Below, piece after piece: positions 53,331 through 61,099 of a stretch of 64,000 bases of DNA. The translations under genes and the position numbers were made by a program. Within the stretch, counting starts at the first letter, position 1; each line of letters begins with the position of its first letter. The DNA is taken from the NCBI RefSeq assembly GCF_019880245.1, contig NZ_CP082286.1, positions 2,374,521 to 2,438,520 on the forward strand, written 5' to 3'. A model generated the notes under the pieces. It made no database searches, was not told where the DNA came from, and worked only from the letters and a program-made list of their open reading frames with translations. The DNA comes from Halobaculum roseum. Lineage in GTDB: Archaea > Halobacteriota > Halobacteria > Halobacteriales > Haloferacaceae.

Positions 53331-53701
53331 AGCGCCTCTGGGTCGCGGGCGAAGCGAACGCGGTCGTTGACGGTGTGCCCGAGCGTCAGCTCGACGACCT
53401 CGTCGTTCAGCACGCGGCCGTCCTCGACGGGGACGCCCCAGCGGTCGAACTTCAGATATCCTCGGAGGTCCGCCGCGTGGGTGTACACGTCGAGGTGATC
53501 CACGTCGTGCTCGCGGAGCCCGCCGTCGCTGTGGGCGGTGCTCATGTCCGAGTGGTACGTCCCGCCGCCCTCGAAGAAGTCGGCGAGGTCGGCGGCCGCC
53601 TCGTCGACCGCGTCGGCGACGAGGTCGGAGGCGGCGTCGAGGTCGTCGGCGTCGAGCCCGACCTCGCGGAGCGCTGCCTGTTCGCGCGGGTCGAAGTGCA
53701 T
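53327..53701 (-). CDS. hypothetical acidic protein coupled to FAU-1
   Basis: 124 aa: MHFDPREQAALREVGLDADDLDAASDLVADAVDEAAADLADFFEGGGTYHSDMSTAHSDG, then LREHDVDHLDVYTHAADLRGYLKFDRWGVPVEDGRVLNDEVVELTLGHTVNDRVRFA. The N-terminal half is helical and acidic, the second half looks alpha/beta. I know it only as a haloarchaeal protein of unknown function (DUF7532-like). The ATGA overlap with the FAU-1 gene suggests a functional link to RNA handling. An in-frame ATG seven codons upstream is less likely. Confidence 0.7.
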   Translation of the reverse strand: MHFDPREQAALREVGLDADDLDAASDLVADAVDEAAADLADFFEGGGTYHSDMSTAHSDGGLREHDVDHLDVYTHAADLRGYLKFDRWGVPVEDGRVLNDEVVELTLGHTVNDRVRFARDPEAL

Positions 53702-53891
53702 ACCGCGGCTTCGGCGGGGCACGTGTCAAACGTACCGGTCCTGCGAAGCGAGGGGACCCGCTACCGATCCAGCAGGCCGGCCGACGCGTCGACCACGGGG
53801 GCCGGCCACGGGGCCTGATCCCGCGATCCGACCGGCGGCTCCGGCCTGCAACAAGACACAAGGCGTCGGCGCGTCTCGCCACCCACACACG

Positions 53892-54908
53892 ATGGGTAAG
53901 AAGGAGCGAACTGATCCGATCGAGGAGGCGGCGGACTCCTCGATGGATCTGTACGACGTGGCGACCTGGGAGGAGCGAACCTCGCTCGACGGTCTCTCGG
54001 TCGCCATCTATCGACTCCTCTCGGGCTCGGCCCGGTGGGGGACGATCATCGTCGCGGCGCTGTTGCTGATCGGGATCGGCGGGTTCTCGGCGGTGACGAA
54101 CCCGGCGATCGGCGCGCTCACGCTGCTGTCGGCGATCCCGGCGCTCGCGCTCGCCGCGTACGTGTACCGCTCGGACATCACCACGAGCGAACCGCTCGGG
54201 CTGCTGGTCGCGACCTTCCTGCTCGGGGTGCTCACCGCGAACTTCGCGGCGATCCTCAACTCCGTCGCCCAGCCGTACTTCCGCCCGATCGGCTTCCTCG
54301 GGACGGTGGCGTTCTTCTTCCTGATCGTCGGCCCCGTCGAGGAGACGGTGAAGCTGCTCGCGGTCAGGCTGTACGCCTACAGCCACGACAGCTTCGACTC
54401 GGTCCTCGACGGCGCGGTGTACGGCGCGATGGCCGGCCTCGGCTTCGCGTTCATCGAGAACGCGCTGTACATCTCACGGGGCATCGAGCAGACCGGACTC
54501 GACCTCGGGCTGGGCCTGATCGGGATCGGCGGGGGGATCACGTTCACCCGCGCGCTCGCGGGGCCGGGACACGTCATCTACTCGGCGTTCGCGGGCTACT
54601 ACCTCGGCCTGGCGAAGTTCAACCCCGAGAACCGCGGGCCCATCGTCGTGAAGGGGCTGATCATCGCGGCGCTCATCCACGCGACGTACAACTCCACCGT
54701 CGGCATCGGGTCGGGCGTGTTGAACGTGTTCGGCGGGCTGCCGCCGCTGGCCGCCTCGTTCGTCTACATCGCGCTGTTCGACGGCGTGTTCGGGCTGATC
54801 CTCGTGCGGAAGATCAACCGGTACCGGGCGGCGTACAACGACGCTCACGAGGCGGACGCCGCTGCCGAGGAGGAACAGCGCTCGGAGCTGACCGAGTTCG
54901 ACGCCTGA
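53892..54908 (+). CDS. PrsW family intramembrane metalloprotease
   Basis: 338 aa with about eight membrane helices. The family motifs are present: EETVK (about 149-153) in VGPVEETVKLLAVR, FAFIENALYIS (about 186-196), GHVIYSAFAGYYLG, and AALIHATYNS with a conserved His. These make the metal site of the CAAX-protease/PrsW superfamily. PrsW in Bacillus degrades an anti-sigma factor; the archaeal substrate is unknown. A soluble acidic N-terminus of ~40 residues and an acidic tail are cytosolic. The start at 53892 begins a conserved MGKKERTDPIEEAADSSMDLYDVATWEERTSLD lead. Confidence 0.9.
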   Translation: MGKKERTDPIEEAADSSMDLYDVATWEERTSLDGLSVAIYRLLSGSARWGTIIVAALLLIGIGGFSAVTNPAIGALTLLSAIPALALAAYVYRSDITTSEPLGLLVATFLLGVLTANFAAILNSVAQPYFRPIGFLGTVAFFFLIVGPVEETVKLLAVRLYAYSHDSFDSVLDGAVYGAMAGLGFAFIENALYISRGIEQTGLDLGLGLIGIGGGITFTRALAGPGHVIYSAFAGYYLGLAKFNPENRGPIVVKGLIIAALIHATYNSTVGIGSGVLNVFGGLPPLAASFVYIALFDGVFGLILVRKINRYRAAYNDAHEADAAAEEEQRSELTEFDA

Positions 54909-54938
54909 CTGTTCGGAGAAGAGGCGCGTCGACCTGGG

Positions 54939-55295
54939 TCAGTCGCCGAGCTTCTCGCGGCTCACCGTCACGCCGGTGGGCGTGATGACGAGCTGGTCGT
55001 CGCCCTTCTGGACGATGTCGCCGTCGACCTCGCCGACGACCTGCCGGAGCTCGTCGATGATGCGTTCGACCGTCTGATCCGTCGTCGAGTGGCGGGTGAT
55101 GTCCGCGATGACGAAGTCGCCGTCGTAGACGGCGTCCTTGATGTCGATCACGTCGCGCTGGTCGGAGATCTCCGCGATGTGGACCTGCATCCCGGCACCG
55201 CCCCGGGCGTTCTCGAAGTCGTCGAGGTCCAGTTCGACGTAGTCCTCGGCGCTGTGGGTCCCCCCGCCCCCGAGGATCTTACTCATGATGCCCAT
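54939..55295 (-). CDS. sepF: archaeal cell division protein SepF
   Basis: 118 aa. SepF anchors FtsZ to the membrane at mid-cell in archaea. The N-terminal MGIMSKILGGGG is the amphipathic membrane-binding segment. The core (YVELDLDDFENARGGAGMQVHIAEISDQRDVIDIKDAVYDGDFVIADITRHSTTDQTVERIIDELRQVVGEVDGDIVQKGDDQLVITPTGVTVS) is the SepF domain. The ATG at 55295 rather than 55286 is preferred because the MGIMSKIL start is what I recall for haloarchaeal SepF and a gacttatggg TATA-like box lies 25-34 nt upstream. No ftsZ in the window. Confidence 0.92.
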   Translation of the reverse strand: MGIMSKILGGGGTHSAEDYVELDLDDFENARGGAGMQVHIAEISDQRDVIDIKDAVYDGDFVIADITRHSTTDQTVERIIDELRQVVGEVDGDIVQKGDDQLVITPTGVTVSREKLGD

Positions 55296-55501
55296 GTACG
55301 CCACCAAACTCCCTCCACCCATAAGTCTGTACGTCGGACGCGACGCACACGTCCGTCACACTGCGTCGGTTCGGTCGCCGCGTCGCCCCAGTCAGGGTAT
55401 TCCGGTCGCCGTCGCGGTGTCCTGACCTGTCCCGTCTCGCCCCGCCGCCGCGTTCCGGGAACCCCGCCTTTTTGCTCCGACCCGACCCAGCGACGCACGA
55501 C

Positions 55502-56239
55502 ATGACCTTCAGCATCTGCGTCCGCGAGGAGTACACCGACGAGCAGGGCGACCGGCAGACCCGCTTCGGCGTCGCCGTCACCACCCGCCTGCCCGGCGTC
55601 GGCACCCTCTGTCCGTTCGCCTCGGAAAACGGCGCGGTCGCGACGCAGTCGCTCGTGAACGTGGAGCTGGGCCGCAAGGGCATCGAGTACATCGACGACG
55701 GGCTCGCCGTCGAGGACGCGCTCCAGTCGCTGCTCAACGCCGACGACGGCGCCCCGCAGCGCCAGCTCCACGGCGTCGACGCCGACGGGACGTTCACGTT
55801 CTCGGGCGAGGAGTGCAACGGCTGGTACGGCCACACGAGCGGGGAGAACTACACCGTCGCGGGAAATCTCCTCACGGGCGAGGCGGTGATCGACGCCGTC
55901 GCGAGCGCCTACGAGTCGGACGCCTTCGGCGACGCCCCCCTCGCGGAGCGGCTGATCGACGCGCTGGAAGCCGGCCACGCCGAGGGCGGCGACAAGCGCG
56001 AGCACCTCCCGGTGCAGTCGGCCGCGCTGAAGGTCGAGACCACCGAGGAGCGCGAGGTCGGCACCTACTACGACGACCTGCGGGTCGACGCCAGCGAGAC
56101 GCCCGTCGCCGACCTGCGCGAAACGTTCGAGGAGGCCCGACGCGGGCGGGAGATCCTCATGGAGGAGTACGCCGACGAGTTGGAGGAAGATCAGGACGAC
56201 CTCGACGCCGGCGAGGACGCGACGGACGACCGGGAGTGA
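55502..56239 (+). CDS. DUF1028 family Ntn-hydrolase-like protein
   Basis: 245 aa. The start MTFSICVREEYTDEQGDRQTRFGVAVTTRLPGVGTLCPFASENGAVATQSLVNVELGRKGIEYIDDGLAVEDALQSLLNADDGAPQRQLHGVDADG follows the DUF1028 pattern: a strand-rich start, then GAVATQ and the Q-R-Q-(L/V) motif. The fold is that of Ntn-hydrolases/proteasome-like proteins, but no reaction is established. The C-terminal ~45 residues are an acidic helical extension. A ccgcctttttgctcc TATA-like element ~28-35 nt upstream supports the ATG. It diverges from sepF across ~205 bp. Confidence 0.87.
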   Translation: MTFSICVREEYTDEQGDRQTRFGVAVTTRLPGVGTLCPFASENGAVATQSLVNVELGRKGIEYIDDGLAVEDALQSLLNADDGAPQRQLHGVDADGTFTFSGEECNGWYGHTSGENYTVAGNLLTGEAVIDAVASAYESDAFGDAPLAERLIDALEAGHAEGGDKREHLPVQSAALKVETTEEREVGTYYDDLRVDASETPVADLRETFEEARRGREILMEEYADELEEDQDDLDAGEDATDDRE

Positions 56240-56306
56240 CGACCGACCGTCGCCCCCGAACTCGACCCCGAGTTCGGCCTCGACGGTTCGGCCGACAGCC
56301 GACCGA

Positions 56307-56801
56307 TCAGACCGAGAACTCGTACAGCTCGTCGCCGACGTGGTGCAGCGACTTCACGACCTTCCCGGCGTCCCCGACCATCTCGTCGCCGTCGACGAGC
56401 GCGCGGCCGACGCCGAGCACCTTCCCGTGGGTCTCCTCGGCGACCGCGACGAGGTCGCCCTCGGCGATCGAGCCGTCGGCCTCGGTGATGCCCGGGCGCA
56501 TCACGTCGGCGCCGTCGGAGACGAACGACACCGCGCCGGCGTCGACGGTGACGACGCCGCGCTCGGGCGGGTGGTCGTTGGCCCCTCGGACCGTGAGGAA
56601 CGGCTCTCGGTCGCGGCCGTCGCCCTCGTAGTACAGCACGTCCGGCTCGCCGTCGACGAGCACGAGATCGAACGGGGAGTCGGTGAGCTCGACCAGCTCG
56701 AAGGAGTCGCCCCCCAGATCGACGCCGAGGCGGTCGGCGAGCGCGTCGCGGATCTCGGAGACGGCGTCGCTCCGGAGGTGGTGGCGTGACTTGACTTCCA
56801 T
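56307..56801 (-). CDS. PUA domain RNA-binding protein
   Basis: 164 aa. The N-terminal half (VKSRHHLRSDAVSEIRDALADRLGVDLGGDSFELVELTDSPFDLVLVDGEPDVLYYEGDGREPF type) is the pre-PUA domain of MCT-1/Tma20-like archaeal proteins. The C-terminal half is a PUA domain (GVVTVDAGAVSFVSDGADVMRPGITEADGSIAEGDLVAVAEETHGKVLGVGRALVDGDEM). Eukaryotic relatives work in translation re-initiation and ribosome recycling; a role with tRNA or rRNA is likely here. A ggaggaga Shine-Dalgarno-like stretch lies 4 nt before the ATG, and a gatttatccg TATA-like box ~28 nt upstream. Confidence 0.88.
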   Translation of the reverse strand: MEVKSRHHLRSDAVSEIRDALADRLGVDLGGDSFELVELTDSPFDLVLVDGEPDVLYYEGDGRDREPFLTVRGANDHPPERGVVTVDAGAVSFVSDGADVMRPGITEADGSIAEGDLVAVAEETHGKVLGVGRALVDGDEMVGDAGKVVKSLHHVGDELYEFSV

Positions 56802-56949
56802 GTGGTCTCCTCCGCGCGTCGGCGGATAAATCGCCCGCTCGGCGCCGCACCGACCCCCGGGCTCCGGCCCGGGTGGACGGCTTTCGGGCGTGGGCGTGTG
56901 CGACGTTCCCACGATAAACGCTAAGTCCACCGACGCCGGATCACGAATC

Positions 56950-57279
56950 ATGTGGGGATCCCGGCGGGACCGGGACCGGTCCGCCGTCGTCTGTATCGCC
57001 TGTGGCGAGTCCCTCTCGCGCGAGGACGCCCGCGAGTACGACAAGCAGGGGAATCGGTGGGACCGCCGAGACAAGGAGTTCGAGTACCTCTGTAAGGAGT
57101 GTTATCGCGACATCTCACACCAGCCGCGCGAGGACCTGGAGGCGCTGTTGGTCGACGTGGAGGCGGACGCGGGCGGCGACTCACAGGAGGCGTACGTCGA
57201 GGCGTACCAGCGCGAGGTCGCCCGTCGCTACGGCGGGACGGAAGCCGACGCCGAGGACACCGAAGGTCGGAGGGACTGA
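56950..57279 (+). CDS. small zinc-binding protein (DUF7562-like)
   Basis: 109 aa. A treble-clef-like zinc site is formed by CIACGESLSREDAREYDKQGNRWDRRDKEFEYLCKECYRD: C-x2-C and C-x2-C separated by about 30 residues. The rest is a helical acidic tail (ALLVDVEADAGGDSQEAYVEAYQREVARRYGG). I know it as a haloarchaeal family without a known function. An aaacgctaagtcc TATA-like element ~27-30 nt before the ATG at 56950 supports this start over an upstream GTG. Confidence 0.8.
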   Translation: MWGSRRDRDRSAVVCIACGESLSREDAREYDKQGNRWDRRDKEFEYLCKECYRDISHQPREDLEALLVDVEADAGGDSQEAYVEAYQREVARRYGGTEADAEDTEGRRD

Positions 57280-57301
57280 ACCGACCTCGCTCCGTTGCTG
57301 A

Positions 57302-57428
57302 CGCGGTTCTCGCCGCTCACTGCGTTCGTTCCTCGAACCGCGCGTTTGATGGGCGGCGCGCCAGCAAGCGCGCCGCCGTCCGTCCGTCGGCTCGCTCGTT
57401 CGCGTTGCTCACTCGCTCGCCGACGCGC
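57302..57428. repeat. triple-hairpin repeat unit A
   Basis: Three consecutive hairpins: cgcggttc/gaaccgcg, gcggcgcg/cgcgccgc and cgtcggc/gccgacg, with loops of tcactgcgttcgtt and tcgctcgttcgcgttgctcactcgct type. The same arrangement is repeated at 57471-57600. No gene is seen between 57280 and 57640. Confidence 0.7.
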
Positions 57429-57470
57429 TTTCGATGGGCGGCTCGGCCCCAGACCTCGCCGCCGGTTCTC

Positions 57471-57600
57471 CGCGGTTCTCGTCACTCACTTCGTTCGTTC
57501 CTCGAACCGCGCACGTTCTGTGGGCGGCGCGCACGCAAGCGCGCCGCCGTCCGTCCGTCGGCTCGCTCGTTCGCGTTGCTCACTCGCTCGCCGACGCACT
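57471..57600. repeat. triple-hairpin repeat unit B
   Basis: Second copy of the unit at 57302-57428, about 90% identical, with the three hairpins in the same order. The last 70 bp (gcgccgccgtccgtccgtcggctcgc...) are nearly identical to unit A. It lies 40 bp upstream of the RNase R start, so the element could influence that gene's promoter. Confidence 0.7.
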
Positions 57601-57640
57601 CCCCGAAACCCTCACGTACCACACTACCGTACCCCGCGCC

Positions 57641-58972
57641 ATGAGTGACGCAACGCCCGAGGAGGAGCCGGCCCAGGGGACCGCCGAGGACCAGGGTCCG
57701 GTCACCATCACGCAGGGCCTCGCGGACGCGCTCGCCGACAAACGCGAGTCGCTGTTCGCGGAGTTCGAGATCCGCGACGAGTTCCCGCCCGAGGTACGAC
57801 GCGAAGCGAAAGACCGCACCGAGGGCGTTCAACAGGAGATCCAGGACGAGGTCGACGAGCGACGGGACCTCCGGGAGCTGACGACGTGGACGACCGACCC
57901 CGCCGACGCGCAGGACTTCGACGACGCCATCTCCATCGAGGACGACGGCGACGAGTACCACCTGTGGGTGCACATCGCCGACGTGAGCCACTACGTCCAC
58001 CCGGACTCCGCGATGTGGGAGGAGGCCGTCGAGCGCGGCAACACCGTTTACCTGCCGGGCTACACCATCCACATGCTCCCGCCGATCCTCGCGGAGACGG
58101 TGTGCTCGCTGGTGCCCAACGAGGACCGCCTCGCCCACACCGTCGAGATGCGCCTCGACAAGGAGACGCTCTCGTTCGAGGAGCTGGACATCTACAAGTC
58201 GGTCATCAACTCCGACGAGCGCCTCACCTACAAGCAGTGCGAGCGCCGCCTGGAGGACCCCGACGCGCCGCTGCACGAGAAGTGCACCCTCGCGTACGAC
58301 GTGGCCGACCAGCTCCACGAGCAGCGCAAGGCGGACGGCTCGCTCGTGTTGAACCCGAGTCGCGACCGCGCACACACCATCATCGAGGAGTGCATGCTGA
58401 AGGCGAACAAGGCGGTCACCCACGAGCTGATGTGGAACCGCGGGGTCGAGGCGATGTACCGCGTCCACCCGCAGCCGACGCCCGAGCAGTGGAACGAGGC
58501 GCTCAAGGAGATCCAGGAGCTCGACGGCGTCTCCATCCCCGGCGACGCGTGGGGCGACGACCCCCGCATGGCCGTCAACGCCGCCCTGGAGGAGGCGCCC
58601 GACCGGCAGCTCAACAAGATCCAGCGCGCGGTGCTGAAGGTGATGCCCCGCGCGAAGTACATGAACGACCCGTTCGGCGGCCACCACGCGCTCAACTTCG
58701 ACATCTACGGCCACTTCACCAGCCCCATCCGCCGCCTGTCGGACCTGATCAACCACTGGATCGTCCACGAGAACGACGTGCCCGAGCACCTCGTCGAACT
58801 GTGCGACAGCGCCTCGGACAAACAGAAGGACGCCGAGACGGCCGAACGCCTCTACAAGCAGTTCATGCAGGAGGTCGGGCTCGACCCCTACGCCGTGAAC
58901 AACCGCGGCGTCGAGGTGATGGACGACCCCGAGGACGCACAGTACGACCGTCCGGACACCGTCCCGGAGTAA
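57641..58972 (+). CDS. rnr: RNase R/RNB domain exoribonuclease
   Basis: 443 aa. The RNB catalytic domain has TTDPADAQDFDDAISI with the metal-binding Asp residues, HIADVSHYVHPDSAMWEEAVERGNTVYL, and GHFTSPIRRLSDLINHW near the end, all typical of RNase II/R enzymes that degrade RNA 3' to 5'. It lacks the N-terminal cold-shock domains and the C-terminal S1 domain of bacterial RNase R, the compact form seen in haloarchaea. The open frame extends 69 codons upstream through a repeat, but MSDATPEEEPAQG at 57641 is the natural start. Bacterial in origin among archaea, which otherwise rely on the exosome. Confidence 0.94.
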   Translation: MSDATPEEEPAQGTAEDQGPVTITQGLADALADKRESLFAEFEIRDEFPPEVRREAKDRTEGVQQEIQDEVDERRDLRELTTWTTDPADAQDFDDAISIEDDGDEYHLWVHIADVSHYVHPDSAMWEEAVERGNTVYLPGYTIHMLPPILAETVCSLVPNEDRLAHTVEMRLDKETLSFEELDIYKSVINSDERLTYKQCERRLEDPDAPLHEKCTLAYDVADQLHEQRKADGSLVLNPSRDRAHTIIEECMLKANKAVTHELMWNRGVEAMYRVHPQPTPEQWNEALKEIQELDGVSIPGDAWGDDPRMAVNAALEEAPDRQLNKIQRAVLKVMPRAKYMNDPFGGHHALNFDIYGHFTSPIRRLSDLINHWIVHENDVPEHLVELCDSASDKQKDAETAERLYKQFMQEVGLDPYAVNNRGVEVMDDPEDAQYDRPDTVPE

Positions 58973-59041
58973 TCGCGCCGGCGATCCCTCGCCGTTCGAC
59001 GCACTATCCCTTCCCTCCGTTCCCGTCCCGAATCCCGTCGG

Positions 59042-59224
59042 CTACTCCGTCACGACGACCAGGTCGGTCGTCGCGCCGCGGCGTTCGAAGTGCACGCGAC
59101 ACTCGTTGCGTCGGAGGAACGCCTCGACCTCGTGGACGCTCGTCTCCGTCACGTCGATGCGGGCACGACTGCTCGTCTCGATGTCGACGCGTTCCGGGTG
59201 GGCGACCGGCGAACTCGTGCTCAT
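59042..59224 (-). CDS. small hypothetical protein
   Basis: 60 aa: MSTSSPVAHPERVDIETSSRARIDVTETSVHEVEAFLRRNECRVHFERRGATTDLVVVTE. A compact alpha/beta pattern (strand, helix SVHEVEAFLRRN, two strands). I recognise no family. A gtacaagtcc TATA-like element ~27 nt upstream and a short palindrome next to the start (separate entry) support real expression. Confidence 0.6.
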   Translation of the reverse strand: MSTSSPVAHPERVDIETSSRARIDVTETSVHEVEAFLRRNECRVHFERRGATTDLVVVTE

Positions 59225-59225
59225 A

Positions 59226-59237
59226 CACACTACAGTG
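59226..59237. promoter_or_regulatory. short palindrome before the 60-aa gene
   Basis: acact (59226-59230 region) and agtgt form 5-bp arms around a 2-nt centre, immediately before the start codon at 59224. The position, between the TATA-like gtacaagtcc and the start, resembles the palindrome at 5888-5906. It is short enough to be chance. Confidence 0.3.
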
Positions 59238-59398
59238 TACGGAGGGGACTTGTACGCGAGCCATGCGGAGTGAAAGTGAAACCGGGGTACGGTGCCGAGG
59301 TAGCGATTCGGTCGGTGCGCCCGTCGGGACCGTGACCTCCCGATCGGAGGTCGCGGGAGACCCGTCAGCCTCATGGAGCCGGGACCGTTGGAGGTGCC

Positions 59399-60070
59399 AT
59401 GGAGTACGACGCCGTCGTGTTCGACATGGACGGGGTGTTGGTGGAGCGGTCGCCGTCGTGGGTGTTCGACGACGCTGCCGAGCGGACGCTGGCCGAGGCG
59501 GGCATCGACGACCCGACCGCCCGGGAGTTCCGGGTCGTCCGGACGCTGGAGGGCGGGCTCGAGACGGCCCGCGAGCTCTTCGAGTCGTCCCACGGGGTCG
59601 CCTTCGACGACCTGTGGCGCCGCCGCAACGAACTCGTCACGGAGAACCAGGTGACCGCGATGACGGAGGGCGAGAAGGCGCTGTACGACGACGCCCACGC
59701 CCTCCTCGATCTCCCTGCCGCCCGCGGTATCGTGAGCAACAACCAGCACGGCGCCGTCGAGCGCGTTCTCGAACAGTTCGGTCTCGACGACCGCTTCGAC
59801 ACCTACTACGGCCTCGGTCCGGGCGTCGAGGACGTCGGCGCCGAGAAGCCGGGAACGCGGTACATGGACCGGGCGCTCGCGGACCTGGCGCCCGACCGGG
59901 CGGTGTACGTCGGGGACCGCTCCTCCGACGTTGCCGCCGCGCACAACGTCGGTATCGACGCCGCGTTCGTCCGCCGGGAGTTCAACACCGACGACGACCT
60001 CGACCCGGAGCCGACGTTCGACGTCGACTCGCTGCACGAGCTGCGCGAGACGCTCGTCTCCGGGACGTAG
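59399..60070 (+). CDS. HAD superfamily hydrolase
   Basis: 223 aa. Motif I VVFDMDGVLVERS with the nucleophile Asp, motif II RGIVSNNQHG, motif III lysine in AEKPGTRYMD and motif IV VYVGDRSSDVAAAHNVG are all present. The helical cap (about 20-90) places it in subfamily I near phosphoglycolate phosphatase and beta-phosphoglucomutase. Substrate unknown. The ATG at 59399 is set by the conserved motif I only a few residues in. It is the last clearly housekeeping gene before the accessory region. Confidence 0.9.
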   Translation: MEYDAVVFDMDGVLVERSPSWVFDDAAERTLAEAGIDDPTAREFRVVRTLEGGLETARELFESSHGVAFDDLWRRRNELVTENQVTAMTEGEKALYDDAHALLDLPAARGIVSNNQHGAVERVLEQFGLDDRFDTYYGLGPGVEDVGAEKPGTRYMDRALADLAPDRAVYVGDRSSDVAAAHNVGIDAAFVRREFNTDDDLDPEPTFDVDSLHELRETLVSGT

Positions 60071-60147
60071 GCGTCGGGAGAATCGGGAGTGGACTCGCTG
60101 GGAACGTTCCACTACGCCTGTCTTGCGGATTCACAACGCACGACTGC

Positions 60148-60306
60148 TCACAGCGCATTCGTGTAAGTCACTTCGAGGGCGTGAACGGCCGGCGGGAGGC
60201 TGAACACCCTGATCTGGAACGCGAGCACGCCAGCGGCGAACCAGGCGATCGAGCCGCCGACCGCCGTGAGCATTTCTGCGTCGACGGACGACGGATTAGT
60301 CAGCAT
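60148..60306 (-). CDS. possible small membrane protein or gene remnant
   Basis: 52 aa: MLTNPSSVDAEMLTAVGGSIAWFAAGVLAFQIRVFSLPPAVHALEVTYTNAL, with one hydrophobic stretch. The same frame stays open upstream with plausible coding sequence (VVEWIVYHGVEVVRVLASIA) but has no start codon there, so this could be the 3' end of a broken gene. The rest of the 60071-60412 gap shows nothing else. Confidence 0.35.
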   Translation of the reverse strand: MLTNPSSVDAEMLTAVGGSIAWFAAGVLAFQIRVFSLPPAVHALEVTYTNAL

Positions 60307-60412
60307 AGCGATAGATGCGAGGACGCGGACGACCTCGACGCCGTGATAGACGATCCACTCGACGACGGGGACTGACCGAAGGCTTTTGCCCGATTTCGGA
60401 CAACTACCGAGC

Positions 60413-60652
60413 ATGAGCACGAAGCGCGACATCCGTCTCATCGAGACGGACGACGGCGAATTCGCCGCCGTCGACGAGGAATCCGGCGTCACCGGAACCG
60501 GGATGACCCGGGAAGAGGCGCTATCAAACCTCGACGCCGAGACCTCGACTCCCGACGACGACGCGGCGCTCGGAGATCGCCTCCGCGGCATGGCCGGAGA
60601 CCTCGACGTGGACCCCGTCGAATCCGTCCGCGAGATCCGCGAGCGAACGTAG
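60413..60652 (+). CDS. HicB-like antitoxin
   Basis: 79 aa. The HicB-type partial RNase-H fold is recognisable in RDIRLIETDDGEFAAVDEESGVTGTGMTREEALSNLDAE, where E-E-A-L-x-N-L is the family mark. In haloarchaea such antitoxins are often followed by a PIN-domain (VapC) toxin, and here a truncated PIN gene begins 2 nt after the stop. A ggcttttgcccg TATA-like box 23-32 nt before the ATG at 60413 gives a leaderless operon promoter. The C-terminal part (DRLRGMAGDLDVDPVESVREIRERT) is a probable toxin-binding helix. Confidence 0.75.
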   Translation: MSTKRDIRLIETDDGEFAAVDEESGVTGTGMTREEALSNLDAETSTPDDDAALGDRLRGMAGDLDVDPVESVREIRERT

Positions 60653-60654
60653 CG

Positions 60655-60732
60655 ATGCGGTATTTTCTGGACACGAACGTATTCGTCGCGGCTGTCCTCG
60701 ACGCCTCGGACCTCGAATGCGACGATGAGTGA
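60655..60732 (+). pseudogene. PIN-domain toxin (VapC) remnant, first 25 codons
   Basis: MRYFLDTNVFVAAVLDASDLECDDE then TGA. The start is the classic PIN N-terminus with the first catalytic Asp (FLDTNVFVAAV), but the protein ends before the second acidic cluster, so it cannot be an active nuclease. It begins 2 nt after the HicB-like gene stop, where a full toxin gene is expected, and its last 8 bases overlap the start of the next gene. The deletion junction is probably near 60715-60735. Confidence 0.75.
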
Positions 60733-61099
60733 CGGGCCGCGCGAGTACGACCGCGAGTTCACCACGCCGCTCCAGTGCCGCGTTCGGCGGCGGATCGGCT
60801 ACACCTCCGACAACGGGACGATAACCCGCTTCGTCGTGCAGATCGAGTACGACCGCGGCGACGAGTGGGAACCCGTCGTCCGCTTTGACCATGACCCCGA
60901 ATCGGATTTCGGGCACGACGTGCTAGAAGAGGGGGTCCACATGGACGTGTACCGTGACGGCGAGAAGATAGACGGCGGCGAGGTGTTCCCGCCGATGCCG
61001 CCGAGCGAGGCGTTGTCGTTCGCCGAAGAACACTTATCCGAACACGGCGAACGGTATGTCAAGAGGTACGAGGAATGGCACGGAATACGGAACCAATGA
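60725..61099 (+). CDS. protein of unknown function in an overlapping two-gene module
   Basis: 124 aa: SDGPREYDREFTTPLQCRVRRRIGYTSDNGTITRFVVQIEYDRGDEWEPVVRFDHDPESDFGHDVLEEGVHMDVYRDGEKIDGGEVFPPMPPSEALSFAEEHLSEHGERYVKRYEEWHG. An alpha/beta protein with several conserved-looking His/Asp residues (RFDHD, GHDV, HMDVY). I recall homologues as haloarchaeal proteins in accessory regions (DUF7718-like), always short. The pattern distantly recalls TumE-type toxins, which I put forward only as a possibility. Its ATG lies inside the PIN remnant, and its stop overlaps the next gene by 4 nt (ATGA). Confidence 0.65.
   Translation: MSDGPREYDREFTTPLQCRVRRRIGYTSDNGTITRFVVQIEYDRGDEWEPVVRFDHDPESDFGHDVLEEGVHMDVYRDGEKIDGGEVFPPMPPSEALSFAEEHLSEHGERYVKRYEEWHGIRNQ

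Noticed and set aside
57434-57640. N-terminal extension of RNase R
   Set aside because: The 69 extra codons translate the duplicated hairpin block; the natural start with an acidic lead is at 57641.
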